From: an uncultured Colwellia sp.
Lineage (GTDB): Bacteria; Pseudomonadota; Gammaproteobacteria; Enterobacterales; Alteromonadaceae
Length of the DNA: 20,251 bases
Direction of reading: 5' to 3'
NCBI GenBank assembly: GCA_913020705.1
Contig: CAJWBY010000076.1
Coordinates: forward strand, 1 to 20,251
The position numbers were made by a program, and so were the translations under genes. Within the stretch, counting starts at the first letter, position 1, and each line of letters starts with the position of its first letter. Below, in pieces: positions 1 through 9,184 of this stretch. The notes under the pieces are model-generated. The model was not told the DNA's origin. It did not search any database and worked only from the letters and a program-made list of their open reading frames with translations.

Positions 1-2
1 AT

Positions 3-497
3 GAAGAAGCTTATTTAGATGAGCAAAGTAGTATCCTTGCACATTTTAACGGTATATTTAAAGATGGCCGCACCCTCTATATGGTAGGGGAAGTTGGTTT
101 AATTGCAAAAAGTAGTGATTTTGCGAAAAAATGGTTACCGTTTGATGAAATATATCAAGGTTCATTCAATGACATTTCTCGTACTCAACAGGGGAACTTA
201 TTGGTTGTTGGCTTGAGAGGTAATGTTTTTAGGAGTTTGAAAAACGGAACACCTTGGAAACATATTAAAACGCAAACTCAAGCTTTATTGAATTCCATTG
301 TTTTAGGAGATAACGGTAGCATTTATGTTCTGGGTAATAATGGTGTTATTTTAAAAAGCGATGATGACGGTATTAGCTTTTCTTTAGACACGCAACCTGA
401 CGGTAAGTCATTAATCAGCGGTGTTTGGTTTAACAATCAGCTCGTAATCGTATCTGAAGTTGGTATTAAAGTTATTCCACAAGCTAATATTAAATAA
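3..497 (+). CDS. YCF48/BNR-type beta-propeller protein, C-terminal part (5' end outside window)
   Basis: The frame is open from the first bases of the window to the TAA at 495-497, so this is the last 164 codons of a longer gene. The ATG at 81 is probably internal, because coding-like sequence (EEAYLDEQSS...) continues upstream of it in frame. The product shows short repeated beta-strand units with Asp-box-like turns, such as 'SDDDGISF' and a weaker 'SLKNGTPW', as in YCF48/BNR propellers of the cell envelope. In proteobacteria, genes of this type often sit directly before RND exporters of the kind found 55 bases downstream, so a shared transcript and an accessory periplasmic role are likely (inference). 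No enzymatic residues can be assigned. The propeller class is fairly secure; the function is unknown. Confidence 0.7.
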   Translation, partial: EEAYLDEQSSILAHFNGIFKDGRTLYMVGEVGLIAKSSDFAKKWLPFDEIYQGSFNDISRTQQGNLLVVGLRGNVFRSLKNGTPWKHIKTQTQALLNSIVLGDNGSIYVLGNNGVILKSDDDGISFSLDTQPDGKSLISGVWFNNQLVIVSEVGIKVIPQANIK

Positions 498-552
498 TAC
501 TAATAGATAAATATTTACCGCCAATTTAAATGAAGTAGATGAAGTAAATTAA

Positions 553-2862
553 ATGAAAATAGAATCCCTTATCAATGTAATCGAAGCCACGATGTTCCGT
601 AAAAGAATATTGGTACTTTCAGCTTTCGTACTCGCAAGTATTTTTCTTGTTTTTCAAGCAAGTCAAATTAAGCTTGATGCAGCTTTCACAAAGCACATTC
701 CTCTCAATCACACTTATATGAAAACATACTTGGAATACCGAGAGAATTTTGGTGGCGCTAATAATGTACTCATTTCAGTATGTGATAAAGAAGGTGATAT
801 ATTTAACGAACCTTTTTTCAATGCTTTAAAAGGTGTTCATGATCAGCTGTTTTTTATTCCTGGCGTTGACCGCATTCAGGTAAAGTCATTATTTTCACCA
901 AGTACTCGCTTTGTTGAAATTGTAGAAGATGGTTTTGCTGGAGGTCCTGTTATCCCAGCAAACTTTAAACCTGATACTCAAGGTTTATCTATTGTTAAGT
1001 CAAATATAGAAAAAGCTGGAATTGTTGGACGTATTGTTGCCGATGATTATAGTTGTGCGATGGTAAAAGCTTCGTTAATGGATACAGATCCGCAAACTGG
1101 TGAGCGATTAGATACACTTGTTATAGCGCAGCAACTCGAAGAACAAATTAGAGGGAAGTTCGAACATAACAATATCAGCATTCATATCATTGGTTTCAGT
1201 AAAATGGTAGGAGATGTTGCTGAAGGAGCAAAAGGTGTCGTCGCCTTTTTTGCTATTGCAATTGTCATCACTACTCTGATGGTTTTTTGGTTTTGTCGTT
1301 CAATTTCACTGACCATTTTGCCTATTGCATGTTCTTTAGTCGCTGTTGTGTGGCAGTTAGGCATGTTATCTACATTGGGCTTTGGTCTCGATCCAATGTC
1401 TATTCTTGTACCGTTTTTAGTGTTTGCTATTGGTGTGAGTCATGGCGTGCAAATGATTAATTCTGTGACTAAATTAGTGTCAAAAGGATCTACCTCCAAA
1501 GAAGCCGCACAAATGAGTTTTCGTTTGTTATTGATACCAGGTGGTGTTGCTTTGCTTTCAGACACGGTAGGTTTTTTGACGCTACTTTCAATTGATATAG
1601 GTATTATTCGTGAATTAGCTATTACTGCATCTTTGGGTGTAGCTATGATTATTTTAACCAATCTCATTTTATTGCCTTTACTCGTCTCATTTATTCATGT
1701 TGATAAAGTTACCCGTAACGCACCTGAAAATAATAAGGCAAGTATTTGGGACATAATGTCTTCATTTGCGACTAGACGTATTGCAACAGTTATTCTTGCT
1801 ATTACCGCTGTTTTATATGTTGCAGGCTATTATTATTCTCAAGACATGAAAATAGGTGAATTACATGCAGGTGCTCCATCATTGCATGAAGACTCTCGTT
1901 ATAATCAAGACACTTTTTTAATTACTGATCGTTATGCTATTAGTGTTGATTACATGTCAGTGATTGTAGAAAGCTCGGCTGATTCTTGTACTTATTATGA
2001 AACAATGGATTTGATCGATACTTTTCAATGGCAAATGGAAAATACTAAAGGTGTTCAGTCGGCAATTAGTTTGGCATCGGTCGCCAAAGTTGTTAATTCA
2101 GGCTATAACGAAGGTAATGCTAAATGGCGTGTGTTATCTCGTAATCAACAATCATTAGTTCAATCAATAGCTCGCATACCATCAACAAGTGGTTTGTTAA
2201 ATAGTGACTGTAGTGTGATGCCAGTTATCCTGTTTTTGGAAGATCATAAAGCTGAAACGATTAACCGTGTTGTTGATAAGGTCAAAGTTATCTCAAAATC
2301 GCTAGAAACAGCTGATGTTAAATTTAAACTAGCTTCCGGACCTGTTGGTGTTATGGCTGCAACTAATGAAGCTGTTGCAGAAGCACAAACACCGATGATG
2401 CTTTACGTTTATGGAGCTGTGACCTTATTGTGCTTTATTAGCTTTAGAAGTATTAGAGCCACCGTTGTGGTCATTGTTCCTCTTTATGTTGTTTCAACCC
2501 TCGCACAATGGTTGATGACCGCACTTGATATTGGCCTAACCGTTTCTACCTTACCTGTTATTGCACTAGGTGTTGGTATTGGTGTTGATTACGGTATTTA
2601 TATTTTATCAACGATGAGTATAAAATTGCGAGAAGGGTATCAAGTACAGGAAGCTTATTTACTTGCTTTAAAAGAGCGAGGAAGTGCTGTTTTGATTACA
2701 GGCGTGACATTAGCTATTGGTGTTTCAACGTGGTTTTGGTCAGATTTAAAATTTCAAGTTGATATGGGAATACTCTTAACCTTCATGTTTTTGGTTAATA
2801 TGATCGCTGCAGTACTGGTCTTACCTGCTATTGCTGCTTTTTTATGGCCAAATAAAAAATAA
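553..2862 (+). CDS. RND superfamily exporter (MMPL/hopanoid-exporter-like)
   Basis: An inner-membrane efflux protein of 769 aa with the duplicated RND plan: TM1 at about 18-37, a large periplasmic loop to about 225, TM2-6 at about 228-380, then TM7 at about 411-430, a second periplasmic loop to about 630, and TM8-12 to the C-terminus. Size and layout fit the MMPL-type RND group, which moves lipids or other hydrophobic compounds, rather than the 1000-aa AcrB type. The second half carries 'GIGVDYGIY' with an Asp-Tyr pair (D679-Y680) where proton-relay residues lie in this superfamily. The equivalent stretch of the first half reads 'AIGVSHGVQ' (S296-H297). The substrate cannot be read from sequence. 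The ATG at 553 has only a weak GAAGTA-like ribosome site. The gene follows the propeller gene by 55 bases and ends before a hairpin terminator. Confidence 0.88.
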   Translation: MKIESLINVIEATMFRKRILVLSAFVLASIFLVFQASQIKLDAAFTKHIPLNHTYMKTYLEYRENFGGANNVLISVCDKEGDIFNEPFFNALKGVHDQLFFIPGVDRIQVKSLFSPSTRFVEIVEDGFAGGPVIPANFKPDTQGLSIVKSNIEKAGIVGRIVADDYSCAMVKASLMDTDPQTGERLDTLVIAQQLEEQIRGKFEHNNISIHIIGFSKMVGDVAEGAKGVVAFFAIAIVITTLMVFWFCRSISLTILPIACSLVAVVWQLGMLSTLGFGLDPMSILVPFLVFAIGVSHGVQMINSVTKLVSKGSTSKEAAQMSFRLLLIPGGVALLSDTVGFLTLLSIDIGIIRELAITASLGVAMIILTNLILLPLLVSFIHVDKVTRNAPENNKASIWDIMSSFATRRIATVILAITAVLYVAGYYYSQDMKIGELHAGAPSLHEDSRYNQDTFLITDRYAISVDYMSVIVESSADSCTYYETMDLIDTFQWQMENTKGVQSAISLASVAKVVNSGYNEGNAKWRVLSRNQQSLVQSIARIPSTSGLLNSDCSVMPVILFLEDHKAETINRVVDKVKVISKSLETADVKFKLASGPVGVMAATNEAVAEAQTPMMLYVYGAVTLLCFISFRSIRATVVVIVPLYVVSTLAQWLMTALDIGLTVSTLPVIALGVGIGVDYGIYILSTMSIKLREGYQVQEAYLLALKERGSAVLITGVTLAIGVSTWFWSDLKFQVDMGILLTFMFLVNMIAAVLVLPAIAAFLWPNKK

Positions 2863-2893
2863 ATTTAAATCGTTATTCGTGAATAAATAAACA

Positions 2894-2923
2894 AGAAAAT
2901 GACCATAAGGTCATTTTCTATTT
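2894..2923 (+). terminator. Rho-independent-type terminator after the RND exporter gene
   Basis: An 11-bp perfect stem (2894-2904 with 2909-2919) closes the 4-base loop ATAA; the core is AAAATGACC / GGTCATTTT. A T-rich stretch follows (TATTTAT), but the U-tract is interrupted, so termination may be moderate. It lies 32 bases after the exporter stop codon. Confidence 0.65.
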
Positions 2924-3172
2924 ATAACAAGTGAATAAACAATTACTCTTAACAATTACGATCTCCCTTCACAACAACATAATCAGAAAAAATAGTAAAA
3001 TATTCCTCGCAATAGCCTAAATTTCTTAATAAAATCGGATGTATAGTCTATTCTTTTAGACAATAATAAAAATTTATATAATAAATAATACATATTACAC
3101 ATCGAATTGTTTTAAATAATCGATTTTGAAACAGTTTAGTACAACAGCGTTTTATCCAAAAAGGAAAACGGC
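2920..3172. other. AT-rich intergenic leader of the glutamate dehydrogenase gene
   Basis: Together with the terminator before it, this is the only gene-free stretch near 300 bases (2863-3172). It is very AT-rich with stop codons in all frames, and I see no small ORF with a convincing ribosome site and no structured RNA. It holds one candidate sigma-70 promoter (3055-3082), which would give a leader of about 85 bases, and the ribosome-binding site AAGGA at 3161-3165, seven bases before the ATG at 3173. Confidence 0.6.
3055..3082 (+). promoter_or_regulatory. Candidate sigma-70 promoter of the NAD-glutamate dehydrogenase gene
   Basis: TTTAGA (3055-3060) and a perfect TATAAT (3077-3082) are separated by 16 bases. 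The -10 is perfect, but in such an AT-rich region it could occur by chance; the -35 matches 4 of 6 positions. Transcription would start near 3089. Confidence 0.4.
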
Positions 3173-6100
3173 ATGGCGTTAGTAGACGGTTTACCCTCAG
3201 TGATACTCTCGAATGTAGCACAGTTAATACAGCAAAAAGTTCCCGCTAAAACAGCTCCACTTGTAGAGCAGTTTGCAGACCTTCTTTACAGCAATATTTC
3301 CACACTTGATTTAGATCACCGTAACGATAGCGACATGTACGGTGCAACATTAAGTTTATGGAATTCGTTAAATGATCATCAAGATAAGACGCCAGTCATT
3401 AAAGTTTTTAACCCTGAAGTTTCAAAACATGGTTGGAAATCAAGTCATACGGTGATTGAAGTTATTATTTCTGATATGCCATTTCTTGTTGATTCATTAC
3501 GAATCGCGCTAAATCGTTTAGGTTTATCACCACATTTAATGTTAAACAGTCCAATTAATATAATACGTGATAAGAAAAATCAAATTACTCAGCTAGCGGC
3601 TGCCGCTGATAAATCATTAAAATCAACTTCTGTAGAGGCGGTTTTTTTTATCGAAGTTGACCGTCAAACGGATCAAAAAGTACTCGACGATATCACTAAA
3701 GAAATTCATTCCGTCGTTGATGATATCGCAATTACCGTTGACGATTGGAAACCTATGCGGACTCGTCTTAGTGATCTAATTACGGAGACAGCTGAAGCAA
3801 CGCTTCCTTGTTCAATTAATGAACAGGATGATACATTAGAATTTTTAAAATGGATGTTAAACAATAATTTTACATTGCTGGGCTATCGTTCTTACGATGT
3901 AAAAGTTTTAAAAGGTGATATGTCACTATCTGCGAATGTAGCATCAAGTTTAGGCTTAATGAAGCTCTCTGATGGTACCGTTGAACGTTTAATTTCAACA
4001 TTATCTAGTTCAGCCCGCGAACTCGCATTAGGCGTTAATCCGTTAATCCTAACTAAGACGAACTCTCGCTCACGCGTGCATCGTCCTGCCCATCTTGATT
4101 ATATTGGTGTGAAGCGTTTTGATGCTAAAGGTAAAGTTATTGGTGAGGAGCGTTTTGTTGGTTTATTTGGTTCTGCTTATTACACCAATAGTGCTTTAGA
4201 CTTACCCTTAATTAAATCGAAAGTTGCTAATGTTTGTGAAAGGTCAGGTTTTGCACAGGGTACACATGCCTACAAAACTTTGATCAATATTTTAGAAACC
4301 TATCCGCGCGATGAAATATTACAAAGTAGCACTGAAGAATTATTGAAAAATGTTTTAGGTATTTTTCAAATGCAGGAGCGAGATTATTCAGGACTATTTG
4401 TTCGTCGTGACTCTTTTGACCGCTTTTATTCTTGTATGGTTTATGTGCCAAGAGAGCGTTACAACACAGAATTACGTGTGAGTACCCAAAAACTATTGAA
4501 AGAAGCCTTTGGTAGCGATCAAGAAGTAGAGTTTACCACTTACTTTTCTGAATCTGCACAAGCGCGTACTCATTATATTGTCCGTGTAAAATCAACTAAA
4601 GCAGATATCAACGTGAAGCAAATTGAAAAGAATTTAAATGAAGCAGCAAGAAGCTGGGATGACAAACTTGCTGAATCTCTTAACTCTCATAAAGGTGAAG
4701 CCAAAGGAAAAATGTTAAGCCGTAAGTACTGTAATTTTCCACAATCTTATAAAGATGAAGTTTTACCGGGTACTGCAATAGTAGATATTGCAAAATTAGA
4801 ATCGTTATCAGACAGCAAACCACTTGAGATGTTGTTTTATCAGCCTCAAGAAGAAACTGCTGACAGCCGACATGTAAAATTAAAATTATTCCATATTGGT
4901 AACCCTATTCATTTGTCTGATGTTTTACCTATTCTAGAGAATTTTGGTTTACGTGTTATTGGTGAAAGTCCCTATTTAGTAAAAACATCTAGCGGCGAAA
5001 CTTGTTGGATATTAGACTTTTCAATGTTACTTACTGGAAAGGGTAAGTTTACCCTTGAGATAGTACAAAACTTATTTCAGGATGCTTTTGCAAAAGTTTG
5101 GGCAGGCAAGTTAGAAGACGATGGTTTCAACCGTTTAATTCTAGGTGCTGAATTGGGTGGACGCGAAGTTTCAATTTTACGTGCTTATGCAAAATATGAA
5201 CGCCAAATTGGTGGTACTTTCAGCCAAAGTTATATCGAAGATACTTTTGCTCGATATCCAAATATTGCAGAATTGCTGATCAAGTTTTTTAATTTACGTT
5301 TTGATCCAATTACGAAAACTTCAGAAAAAACAATTATTAAAGTAAGTAGCGATATTGAGCAGTCTCTTGATAATGTTGCGAATTTAGATGACGACAGAAT
5401 TATCCGTCGCTTCGTCGAAATGATCAGTGCAACTATCCGTACAAACTATTTTCAACCACACGCTGAGACGGGTGAAAAAACTTATATTTCATTTAAAATT
5501 TTACCTAGCCAGATTAGTGATGTGCCTCTTCCGTTACCTGAGTTTGAAATTTTTGTCTATTCACCACAGCTTGAAGGTGTTCATTTACGTGGCGGTAAAG
5601 TCGCTCGTGGTGGCTTACGCTGGTCAGACAGACGTGAAGATTTCAGAACAGAAATCTTAGGCTTAGTTAAAGCACAACAAGTTAAAAACACCGTAATTGT
5701 TCCTGTTGGTGCTAAAGGTGGTTTTGTTTGTAAACAACTTCCAGAAGGAGGTTCTCGTCAAGAGATATTCGAAGCAGGAAGAGAGTGTTATAGAACATTT
5801 ATACGTGGGTTGTTAGATATAACCGATAATATTATAGATGGACAAGTTGTACCGCCACTTAATGTTGTACGTTTAGATGAAGATGACCCGTATTTAGTTG
5901 TTGCTGCTGATAAAGGTACGGCTACTTTCTCTGATACAGCTAATGCGATTTCTGATGAGTATAACTTCTGGATGGGGGATGCTTTTGCTTCAGGTGGTAG
6001 TGTTGGTTACGATCACAAAGCAATGGGTATAACTGCAAAAGGAGCTTGGGAATCAGTTAAACGTCATTTCAGAGAGATGGATATAGATTGCCAATCAACA

Positions 6101-8023
6101 GATTTTACCTGTATTGCGATTGGGGACATGGCTGGTGATGTATTTGGTAATGGTATGTTGTTATCAAAACATATTCGTTTACAAGCCGCATTTAACCACA
6201 TGCACATATTCATTGACCCTAACCCAGAAGCAGCAAGTTCTTATGTAGAGCGTGAACGTTTATTTAATATGCCTGGTTGTACTTGGGAAGATTACAATAA
6301 AGATTTAATTTCAGAAGGTGGTGCAATTTTTAGCCGCCATGTTAAATCCATTAAATTAACACCACAAATTAAGAAAATGATCGGCACGCAAAAGCAAAGC
6401 ATGTCGCCATTAGATTTAATGCAAGCCATTTTAAAAATGCAAGTTGATTTATTATGGAATGGCGGTATTGGTACTTATGTCAAAGGTTCTAAAGAATCAC
6501 ACATTGAAGTTGGCGATAGAGCGAACGACACGCTACGTATTAATGGTAGTGAATTGCAAGCTAAAGTGGTTGGTGAAGGTGGTAACTTAGGTTTTACACA
6601 ACTTGGTCGTATTGAATTTGCATCTCATGGCGGCAGAATTAATACTGATGCTGTAGATAATGCAGGTGGTGTTGATTGTTCAGATAACGAAGTGAACATC
6701 AAGATCTTATTAAATAGCTTAGTTCAAAATGGCGATTTAACGGTTAAACAGCGTAATCAATTACTTTACGACATGACCGATAATGTTGGAGATATCGTTA
6801 TTGAAGACTGTTATCGCCAAACTCATTCATTGTCAATCACGGCAATGCGTGGTGCTAATCAACTAAAAGAACAAGTACGATTTATTCATGGTTTAGAAAG
6901 AGCGGGTAAATTAGACCGAACTTTAGAGTTTATTCCAAGTGATGACGAAATTTCTGAACGTTTATCTAAAGGACAAGGTTTAACTCGACCTGAATTATCA
7001 GTGTTACTTGCTTACAGTAAAATGGTACTTAAGGAAGATTTAGTTTGTCCTGAAATTACAGACAACCCATTCCATAATCGTTTGTTACTTCAAGCTTTTC
7101 CTCCGCAGTTACAAGAAAAGTATCAAGATCAAATGCAACTTCACCCACTTCGTGCAGAAATTATATCAACTAAATTGGCGAACAATATCGGTAACGATAT
7201 GGGCTTCAATTTTGTTAATCGTATGTATGAAGAGACAGGCTCAACGGTTTCTGAAATTGCAAATTGTTATGTAATGGCGAGTGAAGTTTTTCAATTAGCT
7301 AATATTTGGCAAGAAATAACTGATCTAGATAATAAAATTTCTACGTCAATTCAAACAGAAATGATATTTCAAATGCGTAGAACTGTAAGACGAGCCACGC
7401 GGTGGTTCTTACGCCATCGTAATAAAGCTTTAAATATTACAGAAACAATTGAATTCTATCGTCCAACTTTTGAGAATCTCGCTAAAAACTTGAGTAATTT
7501 ACTTGTTAAGGAAGAAGTAGAACAATTAAAACGTGTAGAAACTGACTTAGTGAGAACAGGTGTACCAGAAAGTATTGCGGTACGTATTTCACAGCTTAGT
7601 TCTTTATTCCCTGTGATGGATATTGCAGATATTGCAGCATCAGATAACCGTCCAATTGAACTCGTTGCTAATTTATACTTCAAGCTGGGAGTTCGTTTAG
7701 ATTTGCATTGGTTCTTAGATCAAATAACGAGTCAACCGGTATCAAACCATTGGCAAGCATTGGCTAGAGCTTCATTTAGAGAAGAACTCGATTGGCAGCA
7801 ACGATCGTTAACACAAGTTGTATTACATTGTGATTGCGGTGACGAACAGCCAGAAGTTGAATCATTACTTGATACATGGATAGAAACGAATATACAACCA
7901 CTAGAGCGTTGGAATCAAATTTTGACAGATTTTAGAATTGGTCAAACTCATGAATTCGCTAAGTTCTCAGTAGCTTTAAGAGAATTAATGTTATTGAGTT
8001 TAAATTGCGATCCAGCAAAATAA
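3173..8023 (+). CDS. gdhB: NAD-specific glutamate dehydrogenase, large (180-kDa) class
   Basis: A cytoplasmic enzyme that oxidatively deaminates L-glutamate to 2-oxoglutarate and ammonia with NAD+, feeding glutamate carbon into the TCA cycle. At 1616 aa it has the length usual for the class (about 1600-1650 aa). The long N-terminal part (about 1-750) corresponds to the regulatory ACT-like region. The catalytic core is clear: 'RGGLRWSDRREDFRTE' near 810-830, then 'VPVGAKGGFV' with the catalytic-type Lys848. The nucleotide-binding part has 'IAIGDMAGDVFGNGM' near 982-996 and 'VVGEGGNLGFTQLGRIEFA' near 1133-1151. A C-terminal helical region follows. The start is well supported by AAGGA seven bases before the ATG. 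It is transcribed alone as far as a strong terminator, with pyrD next. The symbol gdhB follows Pseudomonas usage; other species use other names. Confidence 0.97.
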   Translation: MALVDGLPSVILSNVAQLIQQKVPAKTAPLVEQFADLLYSNISTLDLDHRNDSDMYGATLSLWNSLNDHQDKTPVIKVFNPEVSKHGWKSSHTVIEVIISDMPFLVDSLRIALNRLGLSPHLMLNSPINIIRDKKNQITQLAAAADKSLKSTSVEAVFFIEVDRQTDQKVLDDITKEIHSVVDDIAITVDDWKPMRTRLSDLITETAEATLPCSINEQDDTLEFLKWMLNNNFTLLGYRSYDVKVLKGDMSLSANVASSLGLMKLSDGTVERLISTLSSSARELALGVNPLILTKTNSRSRVHRPAHLDYIGVKRFDAKGKVIGEERFVGLFGSAYYTNSALDLPLIKSKVANVCERSGFAQGTHAYKTLINILETYPRDEILQSSTEELLKNVLGIFQMQERDYSGLFVRRDSFDRFYSCMVYVPRERYNTELRVSTQKLLKEAFGSDQEVEFTTYFSESAQARTHYIVRVKSTKADINVKQIEKNLNEAARSWDDKLAESLNSHKGEAKGKMLSRKYCNFPQSYKDEVLPGTAIVDIAKLESLSDSKPLEMLFYQPQEETADSRHVKLKLFHIGNPIHLSDVLPILENFGLRVIGESPYLVKTSSGETCWILDFSMLLTGKGKFTLEIVQNLFQDAFAKVWAGKLEDDGFNRLILGAELGGREVSILRAYAKYERQIGGTFSQSYIEDTFARYPNIAELLIKFFNLRFDPITKTSEKTIIKVSSDIEQSLDNVANLDDDRIIRRFVEMISATIRTNYFQPHAETGEKTYISFKILPSQISDVPLPLPEFEIFVYSPQLEGVHLRGGKVARGGLRWSDRREDFRTEILGLVKAQQVKNTVIVPVGAKGGFVCKQLPEGGSRQEIFEAGRECYRTFIRGLLDITDNIIDGQVVPPLNVVRLDEDDPYLVVAADKGTATFSDTANAISDEYNFWMGDAFASGGSVGYDHKAMGITAKGAWESVKRHFREMDIDCQSTDFTCIAIGDMAGDVFGNGMLLSKHIRLQAAFNHMHIFIDPNPEAASSYVERERLFNMPGCTWEDYNKDLISEGGAIFSRHVKSIKLTPQIKKMIGTQKQSMSPLDLMQAILKMQVDLLWNGGIGTYVKGSKESHIEVGDRANDTLRINGSELQAKVVGEGGNLGFTQLGRIEFASHGGRINTDAVDNAGGVDCSDNEVNIKILLNSLVQNGDLTVKQRNQLLYDMTDNVGDIVIEDCYRQTHSLSITAMRGANQLKEQVRFIHGLERAGKLDRTLEFIPSDDEISERLSKGQGLTRPELSVLLAYSKMVLKEDLVCPEITDNPFHNRLLLQAFPPQLQEKYQDQMQLHPLRAEIISTKLANNIGNDMGFNFVNRMYEETGSTVSEIANCYVMASEVFQLANIWQEITDLDNKISTSIQTEMIFQMRRTVRRATRWFLRHRNKALNITETIEFYRPTFENLAKNLSNLLVKEEVEQLKRVETDLVRTGVPESIAVRISQLSSLFPVMDIADIAASDNRPIELVANLYFKLGVRLDLHWFLDQITSQPVSNHWQALARASFREELDWQQRSLTQVVLHCDCGDEQPEVESLLDTWIETNIQPLERWNQILTDFRIGQTHEFAKFSVALRELMLLSLNCDPAK

Positions 8024-8043
8024 ACTTAGTGGTGTAATCAAAC

Positions 8044-8072
8044 TTTAACGAGATTGATTTAACTGATAAAAT
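8044..8072 (+). promoter_or_regulatory. Candidate pyrD promoter overlapping the upstream terminator
   Basis: TTTAAC (8044-8049) and TAAAAT (8067-8072) are separated by the ideal 17 bases. The -10 matches 5 of 6 positions, the -35 only 3 of 6. The -10 overlaps the 5' arm of the terminator stem, and the predicted start near 8079 falls in the hairpin loop. Transcripts from here would therefore lack the 5' arm and escape termination. pyrD needs some such arrangement because the hairpin ends only about 15 bases before its ATG. Confidence 0.4.
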
Positions 8073-8100
8073 CCCCGCTATTAAGTGGGGATTTTTTTTA
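8068..8100 (+). terminator. Rho-independent terminator after the glutamate dehydrogenase gene
   Basis: The stem AAAATCCCC / GGGGATTTT (8068-8076 with 8087-8095) is extended inward by a G-U and a C-G pair, leaving the loop TATTAA at 8079-8084. A run of T from 8092 follows. It is a textbook intrinsic terminator 44 bases after the stop codon, and it lies directly in front of pyrD's ribosome-binding site (AGAGG at 8101-8105). Confidence 0.9.
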
Positions 8101-8109
8101 AGAGGCAAT

Positions 8110-9120
8110 ATGTTTTATTCCGCAATACGCAAGGTATTATTCAAGTTTGATCCTGAAGCAATTCACGAAATGACCATTAAAGGTTTTAAAGCGACAGGTT
8201 CGTCTCCGCTTAACCTACTTTATAAACAGAGTATCGCTGATAAACCTGTTGAAGCTATGGGGATTAAATTTCCAAATCCTGTTGGTTTAGCTGCAGGGTT
8301 AGACAAAAATGGTGAATGTATTAATGCTTTTGCTGCAATGGGTTTTGGTTTTGTGGAAATAGGTACGATTACGCCTAAACCTCAACCTGGTAATCCTAAA
8401 CCACGTATTTTTCGATTACCGTCTGCAAATGCTGTTATTAATAGAATGGGCTTTAATAATAAAGGCGTAGACTATTTAGTTGATCAAGTTCGTAAGGCTA
8501 AATTTAAAGGCGTTTTGGGCATCAATATAGGTAAGAATAAAGATACACCCGACGAAAACGCTAAAGATGATTACCTTATTTGTATGCGTAAAGTTTATAA
8601 CTACGCAACCTATATCACTATCAATATTTCATCACCAAATACCCCTGGATTACGTTCATTACAATATGGTGATGCGTTAAATGAATTATTGGCATCACTT
8701 AAAGAAGAACAGCAAATACTTAAAGAACAAAATGGTAAGTATGTTCCTTTAGCCGTTAAAATAGCACCAGATCTCAGTAAAGAAGAGATTGAGTCAATTG
8801 CCGAGTGTTTAATTAAAAATAATATTGATGGTGTAATTGCGACTAATACGACTTTATCACGAGAAGGTGTTGAAGGACTTGAGCACGGTGAAGAGCAGGG
8901 TGGTCTTAGCGGTGAGCCAGTAAAAGACAAAAGTACTGAAGTCATTCGTTTATTGGCAATAGCATTAGACAACAAATTACCGATAATAGGCGTTGGCGGA
9001 ATAGCCAGCGGACGAGACGCCCAAGAAAAAATTGCTGCGGGTGCTCGATTAGTACAAGTGTACACAGGGTTTATTTATCAAGGCCCTGAATTAGTGAAAG
9101 ATATTGTTGAGACACTTTAA
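8110..9120 (+). CDS. pyrD: Dihydroorotate dehydrogenase (quinone), class 2
   Basis: Catalyses the fourth step of pyrimidine synthesis, oxidising dihydroorotate to orotate with FMN and passing electrons to membrane quinone. At 336 aa it matches E. coli PyrD in length. The N-terminal amphipathic segment ('[20 protein letters not shown]') is the class 2 membrane- and quinone-binding extension. Visible FMN and substrate motifs are '[14 protein letters not shown]', 'NRMGFNNKG', '[11 protein letters not shown]' with the class 2 catalytic serine, '[10 protein letters not shown]', 'GGLSG', '[12 protein letters not shown]' and 'YTGFIYQGP'. The start is supported by AGAGG just upstream. No other pyrimidine gene is adjacent. 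The closely placed terminator upstream suggests its own promoter, described separately. Confidence 0.98.
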   Translation: MFYSAIRKVLFKFDPEAIHEMTIKGFKATGSSPLNLLYKQSIADKPVEAMGIKFPNPVGLAAGLDKNGECINAFAAMGFGFVEIGTITPKPQPGNPKPRIFRLPSANAVINRMGFNNKGVDYLVDQVRKAKFKGVLGINIGKNKDTPDENAKDDYLICMRKVYNYATYITINISSPNTPGLRSLQYGDALNELLASLKEEQQILKEQNGKYVPLAVKIAPDLSKEEIESIAECLIKNNIDGVIATNTTLSREGVEGLEHGEEQGGLSGEPVKDKSTEVIRLLAIALDNKLPIIGVGGIASGRDAQEKIAAGARLVQVYTGFIYQGPELVKDIVETL

Positions 9121-9146
9121 TATTTTTAAAGTTATTTGTGTGTTTA

Positions 9147-9184
9147 AAAGCTATTTTTTATTTGTTTAAATAGGAAATAGCTTT
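9147..9184. terminator. Possible convergent terminator between pyrD and the 137-aa gene
   Basis: A 10-bp perfect inverted repeat, AAAGCTATTT (9147-9156) and AAATAGCTTT (9175-9184), encloses an 18-base AT-rich loop. The right arm lies inside the last codons of the minus-strand gene and its stop is in the loop. U-tracts are short on both sides (four T on the minus strand), so it may be weak. Its placement between converging genes is what makes a terminator likely. Confidence 0.4.

Noticed and set aside
5427..5660. 77-aa open frame inside the glutamate dehydrogenase gene
   Set aside because: It overlaps the catalytic core in another frame and looks like a shadow.
8610..9065. 151-aa minus-strand open frame inside pyrD
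   Set aside because: It is an antisense shadow of the well-supported pyrD frame, with Ser/Cys-rich composition and no family resemblance.
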